NCBI GenBank assembly: GCA_027487385.1 | Contig: JAIYDS010000118.1 | Location: 1 to 64,000, forward strand | Source: Acetobacteraceae bacterium | GTDB taxonomy: Bacteria > Pseudomonadota > Alphaproteobacteria > Acetobacterales > Acetobacteraceae | DNA: 64,000 nucleotides | Direction of reading: 5' to 3' | Shown here: positions 1 to 7,829 of the stretch, in pieces | Numbering within the stretch: the stretch's first letter is position 1 | Layout of the letters: every line of letters starts with the position of its first letter | Program-made: the position numbers and the translations under genes | The notes under the pieces: generated by a model | What the model was told of the DNA's origin: nothing | What the model saw: the letters and a program-made list of their open reading frames with translations, nothing else | The model's database searches: none

Positions 1-81
1 AAACATCCGAATCCGGCCCCCGCTCATCACGAGAGCCAACGTGAACCCCATCGCCAGGGGGGTCCCGATTGGACGCCGATA

Positions 82-104
82 ACCCCGCTAACGGGGTCCC
101 TTTT
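82..104 (+). terminator. Intrinsic terminator of an upstream gene
   Basis: A 6-bp perfect stem (ACCCCG at 82-87, CGGGGT at 92-97) with a CTAA loop is followed by CCCTTTT. It lies 18 bp before the first ORF, so it probably ends transcription from a gene left of the window and insulates the que genes. Confidence 0.5.
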
Positions 105-121
105 CCACGCCTATTCACATC

Positions 122-607
122 ATGAGCGACATCGCGGTCCAGAAGTTCTTCCTCAACTCTCTGAGCGACGGCGCGATGCGTTTGCTGATCTCCAAGGAGA
201 ACGGCGTAGACCTCTGTCTCGGTCTGGCGCAGGAGTTCTTCACCGCGGTCGCCTACGTGTTCCGAGACGCATGGGACGGCCATACCCCCAAGACGTCACG
301 GCTGGTACACGGCGCCGGCATCGTTTCGATGGGCTACGTGATGGACCTTTTGCATCGGTCTGATGGGGCCCGGACCCATGACGACTTCGCGGCCGGTCTC
401 AGTTGTCTTGTCGACAAGGTCGCATGGACATCGGGCGAGTGGGATTTTGGTGGCGGCGACCGTCGGCACTGGAAGGCGATCCAGAATACCGGAGGAGATA
501 CCGCGACGCTCACCGCCTTTCTCACGCGCGTGGTCGGCAATGCTTCGAAAGCGCGAAAGGCGGCCGTCGGTGCTGAGCCTCCTCTTCTAAAGCTGGCGCG
601 AGCCTGA
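122..607 (+). CDS. Unknown protein upstream of queC (possible DGQHR/DndB-like C-terminal region)
   Basis: 161 aa, no signal peptide or membrane segment. The stop at 80-82 in the same frame shows it is not simply the continuation of an upstream ORF, but no clear ribosome-binding site precedes the ATG, so the true start is uncertain. It ends 25 bp before queC on the same strand and is probably co-transcribed with it. The pattern of an FF..V...F.DAW segment (about residues 39-52) and a later W....W.........W..IQNT stretch (about 101-123) reminds me of the C-terminal part of DGQHR-domain proteins, which occur beside 7-deazaguanine and phosphorothioate DNA-modification genes. This is motif memory, not a search. 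Function otherwise unknown. Confidence 0.55.
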   Translation: MSDIAVQKFFLNSLSDGAMRLLISKENGVDLCLGLAQEFFTAVAYVFRDAWDGHTPKTSRLVHGAGIVSMGYVMDLLHRSDGARTHDDFAAGLSCLVDKVAWTSGEWDFGGGDRRHWKAIQNTGGDTATLTAFLTRVVGNASKARKAAVGAEPPLLKLARA

Positions 608-620
608 GGTTGAACATGAA

Positions 621-626
621 AGGAGG
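621..626 (+). promoter_or_regulatory. Strong ribosome-binding site of queC
   Basis: A perfect AGGAGG lies 6 bp before the queC ATG and fixes that start. The other island genes lack such a consensus site, so queC is probably the best-translated entry point of the que operon. Confidence 0.7.
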
Positions 627-632
627 GTCGAC

Positions 633-1370
633 ATGAGCGGATCGAACGGAGCTCTCGTGTTGTTCAGTGGCGGCCAGGACAGCGCCACTTGCCTCGCATG
701 GGCACTCGACCGCTTCGAGCGTGTCGAAACCCTCGGCTTTGACTATGGGCAGCGCCATAGAGTCGAACTTGATTGTCGGACAGGACTCCGAGCGGGGCTT
801 GTGGCCGACTTCCCAGCCTGGTCGGACCGCCTCGGCGAAGACCACACTCTCAGGCTCGACGCGCTGGCCGAGGTATCAGACACAGCGCTCACCCGCGATG
901 TCGAAATCAGGATGCGCGAGGACATGCTGCCGAATACCTTCGTCCCCGGTCGCAACCTTCTCTTCCTAACTTTCGGAGCGGCGCTAGCGTACCGCAGGGG
1001 GCTTCGACACATCGTCGGCGGCATGTGCGAGACCGACTTCTCCGGCTATCCGGACTGCCGTGACGATACGATCAAGGCGCTGCAGGTCGCTCTTAATCTC
1101 GGTATGGAGCGCAGGTTCGTTCTCCACACGCCGCTGATGTGGATCGACAAGGCGGCGACTTGGAAACTCGCAGCAGATTTGGGTGGTGCTGCATTGGTCG
1201 ACCGGATCCGTGAGGAAACCCATACCTGCTATCTCGGCGACCGAACGCATCGCCACGACTGGGGGTACGGTTGCGGGGAATGCCCTGCGTGCGAACTACG
1301 GCGAAAGGGATGGAACGAGTTCGTGGCAAACGAACGCCAGAGCCAGGCAACGGAGTCGGCGGATGTTTAG
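633..1370 (+). CDS. queC: 7-cyano-7-deazaguanine (preQ0) synthase QueC
   Basis: 245 aa, full length for the family. QueC converts 7-carboxy-7-deazaguanine to preQ0 using ATP and ammonia. The PP-loop SGGQDS is at residues 12-17, the NxFVPGRN substrate/ATP segment near 101-108, and the zinc site is complete (Cys199, then Cys214, Cys217, Cys220 in GCGECPAC). queD overlaps its end by 8 bp, so this is the first gene of a translationally coupled queC-queD-queE unit. Base composition is clearly lower in GC than the rest of the window. The copy sits inside an integrated island, so it may feed preQ0 to a DNA or secondary-metabolite pathway rather than tRNA queuosine; that is inference. Confidence 0.95.
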   Translation: MSGSNGALVLFSGGQDSATCLAWALDRFERVETLGFDYGQRHRVELDCRTGLRAGLVADFPAWSDRLGEDHTLRLDALAEVSDTALTRDVEIRMREDMLPNTFVPGRNLLFLTFGAALAYRRGLRHIVGGMCETDFSGYPDCRDDTIKALQVALNLGMERRFVLHTPLMWIDKAATWKLAADLGGAALVDRIREETHTCYLGDRTHRHDWGYGCGECPACELRRKGWNEFVANERQSQATESADV

Positions 1371-1935
1371 CCTTGTCTTCAGTCGTCGCTACGCGATGGC
1401 ACACCGATTGATTGCGGGCTTATCCGAGAAGTGCGCGATCCCGCACGGCCACAATGAGATTGTCACTGTGACGCTGCGAGCAGTCTCTCCCACACATCTC
1501 GACGGCGCCGCGAACATGGTCGTGCCTTTCGAGCGTGCGAAGGGCACTTGGCACAGATGGATCGATGAGCACGTCGATCACTCGCTCCACCTCTCCGCCG
1601 ACGATCCTCTGCTCGATTGGTTCGCCGAGCGGGAGCCGCATCGGCTTGCGCGCATTCTCGTCACGCCGGGTGACCCAACAACAGAGGTGCTGGCCGCGTG
1701 CATGATGGCGAAGCTCAATGCTTTCCTCACGGCCGACGGCGGACACCTGGTCTGTGCTTCGATTCGCGTGGATGAAACGCCAACCAACACAGTCACCTTC
1801 GAGGGAGAGCCTGAGGCCGTCCTTCCCAGGCCTCTCCTTGAGCGCCCCTGGTGGACGCGTGCCGACATGAGCATCAGCGATCTCGATGCCCTGTCCCCCT
1901 CGCCAGCCAACCTGCACGGAGCCGCGGCACGATGA
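1363..1935 (+). CDS. queD: 6-carboxy-tetrahydropterin synthase QueD
   Basis: 190 aa. It makes 6-carboxy-5,6,7,8-tetrahydropterin from dihydroneopterin triphosphate, the step before QueE. Zinc ligands His14, His28 and His30 and the catalytic Cys24 are in place (C..xHGH pattern), followed by a DHS.H stretch, PTTE near 98 and the VDET motif near 130. The start is the ATG at 1363, which overlaps the queC stop; the upstream extension of the reading frame is queC coding sequence. The protein is longer than E. coli QueD (about 120 aa) because of insertions and a C-terminal tail of about 50 residues with no recognisable domain. The stop overlaps queE (ATGA). Confidence 0.9.
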   Translation: MFSLVFSRRYAMAHRLIAGLSEKCAIPHGHNEIVTVTLRAVSPTHLDGAANMVVPFERAKGTWHRWIDEHVDHSLHLSADDPLLDWFAEREPHRLARILVTPGDPTTEVLAACMMAKLNAFLTADGGHLVCASIRVDETPTNTVTFEGEPEAVLPRPLLERPWWTRADMSISDLDALSPSPANLHGAAAR

Positions 1936-2564
1936 GCTATGCGGTCAAGGAGATCTTCTACACGCTGCAGGGAGAGGGGGCGCAGGCAGGCAGGCCAGCC
2001 GTCTTCTGCCGATTTTCAGGCTGCAATCTGTGGTCAGGCCGCGAAGAGGACAGAGCCGAGGCCGTCTGCAAGTTCTGCGACACTGAGTTTGTGGGAACCG
2101 ACGGGACGATGGGTGGCCGTTACCCTGATGCTCGCACGCTTGCGGACGCTGTGGCCTCGACATGGCCAGGCGGGGGCACCCCGTTCGTCGTCTGCACAGG
2201 TGGCGAGCCATTGCTACAACTGGACGATGCTCTGATCGGCGCGTTCCATGAACTCGGCTTTGAGATTGCGGTAGAGACGAATGGGACGATCGCACCCGCG
2301 CCGGCTGGGATCGATTGGGTATGTGTGAGCCCAAAGGCTGGCGCGCCGCTGCGGCTTCTCGACGGTGACGAGTTGAAGGTTGTCGTGCCTCAGATCGGTA
2401 TGGACTTGGAGGCACTCGAGCAACTCCGGTTTAAGCGCTTCTCGCTCCAACCCATGGACGGTCCCGCGGCCGCGGCCAACACCAAAGCTGCCCTTGAGCT
2501 ATGTCTCCGACGGCCACGGTGGCAACTCAGTCTTCAGACGCACAAACTGCTTGGTATCCGTTGA
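1932..2564 (+). CDS. queE: 7-carboxy-7-deazaguanine synthase QueE (radical SAM)
   Basis: 210 aa. This radical-SAM enzyme rearranges 6-carboxy-tetrahydropterin to 7-carboxy-7-deazaguanine, the substrate of QueC. The 4Fe-4S motif is the extended CX14CX2C form (Cys31, Cys46, Cys49) found in E. coli-type QueE, followed by CDTEFVG. A CTGGEPLLQ glycine-rich SAM segment (about 91-99) and a VETNGT strand follow. The start ATG overlaps the queD stop by 4 bp. With queC and queD this gives GTP-to-preQ0 synthesis apart from the first step (FolE), which is not in the window; nor are queF or tgt. Confidence 0.94.
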   Translation: MSYAVKEIFYTLQGEGAQAGRPAVFCRFSGCNLWSGREEDRAEAVCKFCDTEFVGTDGTMGGRYPDARTLADAVASTWPGGGTPFVVCTGGEPLLQLDDALIGAFHELGFEIAVETNGTIAPAPAGIDWVCVSPKAGAPLRLLDGDELKVVVPQIGMDLEALEQLRFKRFSLQPMDGPAAAANTKAALELCLRRPRWQLSLQTHKLLGIR

Positions 2565-2750
2565 CTAACCGAAGGCGCGTGCCGAAAGCGCGCTGCCAAG
2601 TTCATGCAAAATCGCTTGCAGGGGCCCCGGCATCAGTCGAGTCGCCTTCAGCAGTTGGAAGACGCAGGGCGGGCCCATCTGCTCAGCTTTGACCAAATCG
2701 CTGAAGGTTAGCCGCAACCGCCATTGGAGCATCTGCGCTGCGGTATCGGA

Positions 2751-3929
2751 TCATGCCCGGTCGGGGATAGCTGTCCCGGTGATGTTCTCGGCGATTTGGC
2801 CAGATACCGCGTCGGCAGCCATCCGGACTGGATCGGCAGCGAGGTGCGCATAGCGTGCCGTGGTCTGCACCTGCGTGTGCCCGAGCAGTTTCCCGATCAT
2901 CGGCAGTCCCTGGCCCGACGCCACCGCGGTGGATGCGAAGGTGTGTCGGAGATCATGGATCCGGGCGTCCTTAAGGCCGGCCCGTGCGCGGACGCGCTGC
3001 CAAAAGGGTTGCAGATCAGAGAGGCGTGCGCCGGGGAGGGTGCCCACAATTACCCAGGGATTCCGCGGCACTTTGGCGATCATCGCGAGCACTTCGATGG
3101 GCGCTTGCCCAAGGTGGACAACCTTTGCGCCAGTCTTCGAGTCCGGCAGGCGGAGGGCGCGGCCAGCGAGGTCCACGTACTCCCATTTCAGGTTGATGAT
3201 CTCGCCCAGGCGGCAGCCAGTCAGCATGAGTAGCCGCACTGCTGCGATGGCAGATGGCAGTTCGACTCCTTCGGCCTCCATGTCGCGCAGAACTTCGCCG
3301 ACGCGCCGCATCTCTGCCTGGCTGAGGAAACGTTCCCGCTTCTCCTCTGGGTACTTCTTGATGTGCTTGCGAGGGTTCGTGCCGTCCGGACGGAGGCCCC
3401 ACATCTCGGCGAGGGTGAACATCTTCGAGACGACCTCCAGGCAGCGATTGGCCTCATAGGGGATATGTCGCTGGTCGTGATGAAGCTTCGCGATGTCCGC
3501 GCGCGTGACGTCGGTGATGCGGAGGTTGCCAATAGCAGGAAGGATAGTCTTCTCAAGCAGCCGCCTATAGCCCTTGCCGGTCGTCGCCTTCACCCGGAGG
3601 GCGATGTGCTCTTCGTCGAACCGTTTCGCCAGTTCCTTGACCGTAACCGCTTGGCGTTCGGCATCCCGCTTGGCCGCCGGATCGTCGCCGCTCTTGGCGG
3701 CTGCGATGATGGCCATGGTACGGTTCCGAGCCTGCTCGCATGAGAGGACGGTGGAGGGGCCAAGGCTCATGCGGCGGGACCGCCGCCCGGCGCGAAACTG
3801 CACCGTATACCCCTTGCGTCCGCTGGGCATGATGCGGAGGCCGAAGCCAGGGAGCTCGTCGTCCCAGAGGAAATAGTCGGCACTGCGGATTTCAGCTGCG
3901 TCGACGACGCGTTTCGTGAGTTTGGGCAT
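2751..3929 (-). CDS. Tyrosine recombinase / site-specific integrase
   Basis: 392 aa from the MPKLTK start at 3929. The open frame extends to 4139, but its first 70 residues are low-complexity translation of the attachment region and are rejected. The N-terminus (about 1-95, KRVVDAA..., DDELPGFGLR) is the arm-binding DUF4102-like domain of P4-type integrases. The catalytic domain has Arg240 (TGCRLGEI), His325 and Arg328 (HDLRHTF), His351 (LLGH) and nucleophile Tyr360. It is read away from the tRNA-fMet fragment at 4139-4183 with its start 209 bp away, the usual layout for an island integrated at a tRNA 3' end. The que genes are therefore probably island cargo. Confidence 0.93.
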   Translation of the reverse strand: MPKLTKRVVDAAEIRSADYFLWDDELPGFGLRIMPSGRKGYTVQFRAGRRSRRMSLGPSTVLSCEQARNRTMAIIAAAKSGDDPAAKRDAERQAVTVKELAKRFDEEHIALRVKATTGKGYRRLLEKTILPAIGNLRITDVTRADIAKLHHDQRHIPYEANRCLEVVSKMFTLAEMWGLRPDGTNPRKHIKKYPEEKRERFLSQAEMRRVGEVLRDMEAEGVELPSAIAAVRLLMLTGCRLGEIINLKWEYVDLAGRALRLPDSKTGAKVVHLGQAPIEVLAMIAKVPRNPWVIVGTLPGARLSDLQPFWQRVRARAGLKDARIHDLRHTFASTAVASGQGLPMIGKLLGHTQVQTTARYAHLAADPVRMAADAVSGQIAENITGTAIPDRA

Positions 3930-4100
3930 GGGGGAGGGGCCTCGCTCCGTCTTCTGTTTTCCTTCCAGGCCCCGCCCGTTTGCGTCCGTGAAAGCACTGT
4001 GGAAGCAAGAGGGCGCAAGTTGTGGCGAGTGCCTGCGAAAAACAGAATGGCGGGTGCGGCGCCAGTATTCAACTAACATGCGGAAATATCGAAAGAAAAA

Positions 4101-4120
4101 GTGTTTGTGCGTATTTGTGC
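4101..4120 (+). repeat. Tandem 10-bp repeat next to the attachment site
   Basis: Two adjacent decamers, GTGTTTGTGC and GTATTTGTGC (9/10 identical), lie in the AT-rich stretch between the integrase start and the tRNA fragment. Repeats here are typical of integrase arm-type or excisionase sites. The function is inferred from position only. Confidence 0.4.
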
Positions 4121-4138
4121 TAAATCGCTTCCGTCCCA

Positions 4139-4183
4139 CTCATAACCTGAAGGTCACAGGTTCAAATCCTGTCCCCGCATCCA
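4139..4183 (+). tRNA. 3' fragment of initiator tRNA-fMet (att scar)
   Basis: The sequence runs from the anticodon loop CTCATAA (anticodon CAT) through the anticodon-stem 3' side, variable loop, T-arm (ACAGG/CCTGT stem with TTCAAAT loop), acceptor strand CCCCGCA and CCA (4181-4183). The arm and the A before the discriminator match bacterial initiator tRNA. The 5' half (D-arm, 5' acceptor strand) is absent: upstream bases are the AT-rich integrase promoter region. It is therefore the duplicated 3' end left at the far end of an island; the intact tRNA should lie left of the window. The discriminator is T rather than the usual A, consistent with a non-functional copy. Confidence 0.8.
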
Positions 4184-4664
4184 ACGATCCCAATACACGA
4201 CTAAATCGCCCGTAACTCCAACGAGTTACGGGCTTGTTGCCGTTCTGGGTCCGTAGATCGTCACCAGAACCGGCGGCCGCCCACACTTCAGACGCATGCA
4301 GGAAAGCCGCCAAATCACCCCTCAGCGAGATCTCCACCTCGCCGCGGCACTCACCCGGGAAGATCAGAATCGCGTCGATCAGCGTCCGGAGCGCCTCCGT
4401 CGCCGCCATCGCCGTTTCAGGATCGGTCAACGCCTCCTCAAGCGCCTCGACCCGTCGGCGATAGAGTGCGGGGAGGTTTGGGTGCGGCACGGGCACCGGC
4501 TCGGGATGCTCAGACGCCGCCATCTCCGTGGCCAGTTCCGCCTGGCGTGCCTCCACCTTGCGGAGCTCCGCCACCATAGCGCCGCTCCCGTGACCTTCCT
4601 TGATCAGATCGAGCCAATGCCGGACCTGCCGAGCGAGCTTGCCGTGAACCGCCACGGGTTCGCC
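4140..4664 (-). pseudogene. C-terminal remnant of a large serine recombinase
   Basis: About 174 residues. The middle part (LARQVRHWLDLIKEG, then AELRKVEARQAEL, then EALRTLIDAILIFPG, then LRGDLAAFLH) looks like the helical C-terminal end of resolvase/invertase-type recombinases common in alphaproteobacteria. The last residues (GTGFEPVTFRL) are antisense translation of the tRNA-fMet 3' end, a hallmark of recombinases that abut their tRNA target. The catalytic N-terminal domain is missing. The fragment breaks off near 4664, just before a decayed aminotransferase. A second element thus once used the same tRNA end from the other side. Confidence 0.65.
4208..4233 (+). terminator. 11-bp hairpin downstream of the tRNA fragment
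   Basis: A perfect inverted repeat (arms 4208-4218 and 4223-4233, loop CAAC) is followed by TTGTTGCC. It is probably the original terminator of the initiator tRNA, carried along with the tRNA end. A related copy of its right half occurs at 36773-36790. Confidence 0.45.
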
Positions 4665-4733
4665 GGAGGCTGTTTGGCTTGAGTCACGCGGCCAATGCTG
4701 GCTGTTCCAGCGCGGCATAGTATCGGGCTGGCG

Positions 4734-5300
4734 ATGACCAGCCGCATGTCGGCCGGTGGACAGCAGGCGCGGCTCGGCAAATACATCGGCGGCGGGATGA
4801 GCTTCGGCGCCTTTGGCGGCCGGACCCGGCTCACGGAGCGCTACGACCCGCGCCGCGCCGATGCCATCCCGCATGCCGCCACCTTCAACAACAACGTGTT
4901 GACCATGGCGGCTGCGCTGGCCGGGCTCTCGCGCATCTTCACTGCCGAGGTGGCGGACGCGCTTTTCGCGCGGGGCGAAGCGTTGCGGGCGCAGCTCCAT
5001 GCCCTCTCGCCCGGCCTGCCCCTGCGATGGACGGACCTCGGCAGTCTGATGACGGTGCATTTCCAGCGCGAGCCCATCGCCAGCCCCGCCGATCTGCGCC
5101 CCGATGCCGGGCTGCGGGAACTGTTCTTTCTCGACATGCTGGAGCGCGGCTTCTACCTGGCGCGGCGCGGCATGCTGGCGATGAGCCTGGAGATCGGCGC
5201 GGCGGAGGCGGATGGCTTCGTCGCTGCCGTCGCCGATTTCATCGAGAGCCGGGGCAGCCTGCTGCGGGGCGTGACCCAAGCTTGCCACGTGGCAAGCTAG
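4734..5300 (+). pseudogene. Truncated glutamate-1-semialdehyde aminomutase-like aminotransferase
   Basis: About 188 residues matching the C-terminal half of class-III aminotransferases of the HemL type: MTSRMSAGG, then GKYIGGGMSFGAFGGR with the PLP lysine in LGKYIGG, then PHAATFNNNVLTMAA. The whole N-terminal half is missing, and the join to the recombinase remnant lies around 4665-4733. The roughly nine residues that family members carry between the first LG and the GKYIGG segment are also missing here, which looks like a deletion between short LG repeats. Both defects suggest a dead gene even though the frame is open. It was probably a non-essential paralogue truncated by the recombinase element. 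Confidence 0.7.
5279..5298. repeat. 20-bp perfect palindrome
   Basis: Ten-base arms (AGCTTGCCAC / GTGGCAAGCT) meet with no loop at the end of the aminotransferase remnant, 25 bp before the first copper-module gene. There is no T-run, so it is more operator-like than terminator-like. Function unknown. Confidence 0.45.
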
Positions 5301-5322
5301 CGATTACTCCCTGACTTCAGCC

Positions 5323-5700
5323 ATGCCCGTCCGTCGCGCCCTCAGTCTGGTGCTTGCCCTGGTGCTCTGCCTGCAGAGTGGCCTGGCCATGGCACATGGG
5401 CTGCGGCTGGTGGCACCGCCGGGGCATCAGCCCTTCCAGGTCGAGATCTGCACCGCCGAAGGCCTGGTCAAGCTGGACCTGGGCGGCGCCGAGGATGGCG
5501 AAGACCATCGCGAGGACGGGCATGCCGGCTTCTGCCTCGCCTGCCTGGGCGTGGCCGTCGGCGCGCTGCCGGCGCCGGGCGAGGTGGCGGCGCCGCTGGT
5601 GGTCCCCGACGCCCTGGCGCCATGTCCGGCGCAGGCTTCGCTGCCGCCTGGCGCGCGGGCTCCGCCCTACCGCCCCACGGGCCCACCCTCCTTCTCCTGA
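5323..5700 (+). CDS. DUF2946 family periplasmic protein
   Basis: 125 aa with a Sec signal peptide (hydrophobic core about 6-23, ending AMA-HG). The mature part carries the VEICTAEG motif and a later CLAC pair, the spaced Cys motif of DUF2946, a family found beside copper-transport and TonB receptor genes and thought to bind metal. It has a His/Asp/Glu-rich stretch (about 60-68) between the Cys motifs and a Pro/Ala-rich tail. It is the first gene of the copper module and is mirrored by a second DUF2946 protein at 10641. A metal-handling role is inferred from family and neighbours. Confidence 0.75.
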   Translation: MPVRRALSLVLALVLCLQSGLAMAHGLRLVAPPGHQPFQVEICTAEGLVKLDLGGAEDGEDHREDGHAGFCLACLGVAVGALPAPGEVAAPLVVPDALAPCPAQASLPPGARAPPYRPTGPPSFS

Positions 5701-5766
5701 ATTGCCAGACCACCCTGCGCCGATGCCGGCGCGGGGCGATCCGCCATTTCCGGAGAGATTCCATCC

Positions 5767-7179
5767 ATGTTCCGCAGGTTATCCGCCGCCGCGCTAAGCG
5801 CGCCCTTCCTGTTCCCCGCCGCCCCTTTGGCCGCGCACGATCGTGTCTTCGTCTCCGGCCAGGATGCGTTGGTCGCCTATGACCTTGCCACCGGGCAGGA
5901 GGCGGCGCGCTTCCCAACGCCGGGTGTCTCGGCCGACATGGTCATGCTGGAGACCGGCCACCTGCTCCTCAACCACCGCGATGGCCACGCGGTGCTGGTG
6001 GTGGACGCCAATACCCTGACCGAGGTGGCGCGCTTCCCCTCCTCCACGCTGGGCGGCATGCGTCCAGTCCACGCCTATCTCTCGCCGGTGCTGCAGGGGC
6101 GGCGTGTCGTCGTCATCATGAATGACGGTGATGAGAGCCGCACGCCGCCCGGCACGCCGGCGGCGGACAGCAGCGCGCTCTTCCTGGATGCCACGCCGGG
6201 CAACCCGACCTTCCTGCAGCCCCTGGGCGAGGTCCGCCTCGGCACCGGCCATCACAAGCTGGCTTTCGCGCCGGATCGCGCGCGGGCGGTGGTCTCGAAT
6301 ATCGGCGACTGCGCGGCGGTGCTGCAGGTGGTGGATTTCACCGATCCCACCCAGCCGCGCGTCATCGCCGCGCTGGAGGCCGCCGGCATAGGCCTGACAG
6401 GGCCGACCGCGGCGGAGCCTGGCGCACGCCCCTGCCATCCGCGTGGCGGCCAGGCTGGGGTGCGCCCCGCGCCGCATGGCACCGCGACCGATCCGGTGAC
6501 CGGCCGCGCTTGGCACAACCTGAACGGGATGGGCGCCTTCGTCAGCCTCGATACGCGCGCCGAAGCGCCGGCCTTCCGCCTGCTGCCCGCCACGCGCGGT
6601 TGGGGCGGTGCGGCGATCGCCGCGCACCCAACCGCCGGCTTCGCCTATGCCCCGCAATTCGCCCCGCGCGAGGGCGATGCCCGCAGCCCGGGCGTGGCCT
6701 GCCAGGTGGGCCAGGTGGCGCTGCTCGATGCGCGGGCCGATCGCGTCGCGGCGGAGTTGCCGATCCTGGCCGATGGGCCGGACTGCACCCGTAGCCTCGC
6801 CGGCACGCCGGAGGCGGGGCTGCGCACCGGCTATGCGACCCTGGTGGCCGACACGCTGTTCCTGCCGCTGGCGACGCTGGGCGCCGCCACCACGCGCAGC
6901 CATGGCGTGGCGGTGGTGGATGTCTCGGTGCCGAACGAGCCGCGCCAGCTGCCCACGATCCGCGTCGGCGCGCATAACGGGCATCGCGACAACGCGCTGA
7001 CCGGCGATGGCCGCCTGCTGATCGTGCCGAACAATGTGGATGCCACCATCAGCGTGATCGACACCGCGCGGCGCGAGGTGGTGCGGAGCTTCCCCGTGGT
7101 CGCCATGCCGAACCGCATCGCCGTCTTCGGCGCGAGTGGCGCGTCCCGGCCCTCCGGGCCCATGCCGGCGGCGCCCTGA
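5767..7179 (+). CDS. Exported YncE-like beta-propeller protein
   Basis: 470 aa with a signal peptide (cleavage near PLAAH). The rest is a chain of blade-like repeats, including VSGQDALVAYDLATGQE, VLVVDANTLTEVARF and ISVIDTARREVVRSF, typical of YncE/PQQ-type beta-propellers, with conserved His residues (GTGHHKLAF, PHGT, GAHNGHRDN). It ends 10 bp before the SCO1 gene. Propellers of this kind are exported and bind ligands or partner proteins. Here a role with copper or with the MbnP/MbnH pair is suggested only by context, and no enzymatic signature is visible. Confidence 0.7.
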   Translation: MFRRLSAAALSAPFLFPAAPLAAHDRVFVSGQDALVAYDLATGQEAARFPTPGVSADMVMLETGHLLLNHRDGHAVLVVDANTLTEVARFPSSTLGGMRPVHAYLSPVLQGRRVVVIMNDGDESRTPPGTPAADSSALFLDATPGNPTFLQPLGEVRLGTGHHKLAFAPDRARAVVSNIGDCAAVLQVVDFTDPTQPRVIAALEAAGIGLTGPTAAEPGARPCHPRGGQAGVRPAPHGTATDPVTGRAWHNLNGMGAFVSLDTRAEAPAFRLLPATRGWGGAAIAAHPTAGFAYAPQFAPREGDARSPGVACQVGQVALLDARADRVAAELPILADGPDCTRSLAGTPEAGLRTGYATLVADTLFLPLATLGAATTRSHGVAVVDVSVPNEPRQLPTIRVGAHNGHRDNALTGDGRLLIVPNNVDATISVIDTARREVVRSFPVVAMPNRIAVFGASGASRPSGPMPAAP

Positions 7180-7189
7180 GGCCGCGGCG

Positions 7190-7813
7190 ATGTCGGAACG
7201 GGTCAGGCAGGGTTTGGCGATGATCGCTATCCTCGCGGCGACGCTGGCCGGCGGGGCGATGTGGTTCCAGCGCGGCGGCATGGCGCCGGCCGCGGAGGGC
7301 GCCATGCCCGGCCTCGCCGCGAGCCTGGGCGGGCCGTTCAGCCTGGTGGACCAGGAAGGGCGGCGCGTCACCCAGGCGAGTTATGCGGGCCGCTTTCTGC
7401 TGATCTATTTCGGCTACCGCTATTGCCCCGATGTCTGCCCGACGGAGCTCGGCAAGATGGCGGCTGCTCTCGATCTGCTGCCGGCCACGACCCAGGCCCG
7501 CATCCAGCCGCTCTTCATCACCGTGGACCCCGAGCGCGACGATCCGGCGGGCTTGAAGGACTACACGGCGCTGTTCCACCCGGCGCTGATCGGCCTGACC
7601 GGCACCCCGGACGAGACCAGGGCGGCGGCACGCGCCTGGCGCGTCTTCTACGCCAAGCAGACCGTGGGGCGCGACGCGGACGCCTATCTGATGGACCACT
7701 CCTCCTTCATCTATCTCGCCGGGCCGGATGGCCGGGCGCTGCGCTTCTTCCCCCCTGAAACCACCCCCGAAGCCCTGGCCGCCGCGCTCCATCGCGCCGT
7801 GGCCGGCAGCTGA
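7190..7813 (+). CDS. SCO1/SenC copper chaperone
   Basis: 207 aa. An N-terminal membrane anchor (about 8-26) is followed by a thioredoxin-like domain. The copper-binding motif YCPDVCP (Cys79, Cys83) and His170 (MDHSSFIYL) are intact, as is the TVDPERDDP signature. SCO proteins deliver copper to the CuA site of cytochrome c oxidase or act as thiol reductases in the periplasm. The ATG at 7190 is preferred over the longer frame, which overlaps the propeller gene. It is followed within 17 bp by a small exported protein gene. Confidence 0.92.
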   Translation: MSERVRQGLAMIAILAATLAGGAMWFQRGGMAPAAEGAMPGLAASLGGPFSLVDQEGRRVTQASYAGRFLLIYFGYRYCPDVCPTELGKMAAALDLLPATTQARIQPLFITVDPERDDPAGLKDYTALFHPALIGLTGTPDETRAAARAWRVFYAKQTVGRDADAYLMDHSSFIYLAGPDGRALRFFPPETTPEALAAALHRAVAGS

Positions 7814-7829
7814 AACCGGAGCCACCGCC

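Noticed and set aside
3930..4139. Seventy-residue N-terminal extension of the integrase
   Set aside because: Low-complexity Lys/Arg/Phe-rich translation of the AT-rich attachment region; family members begin at MPKLT-like starts.
4139..4183. A functional tRNA-fMet gene
   Set aside because: Only the anticodon-loop to CCA half is present; the 5' acceptor strand and D-arm are replaced by the AT-rich integrase promoter region.
5794..7371. Minus-strand open frame of 525 codons
   Set aside because: Antisense to the beta-propeller gene, which has a signal peptide, RBS context and blade repeats.
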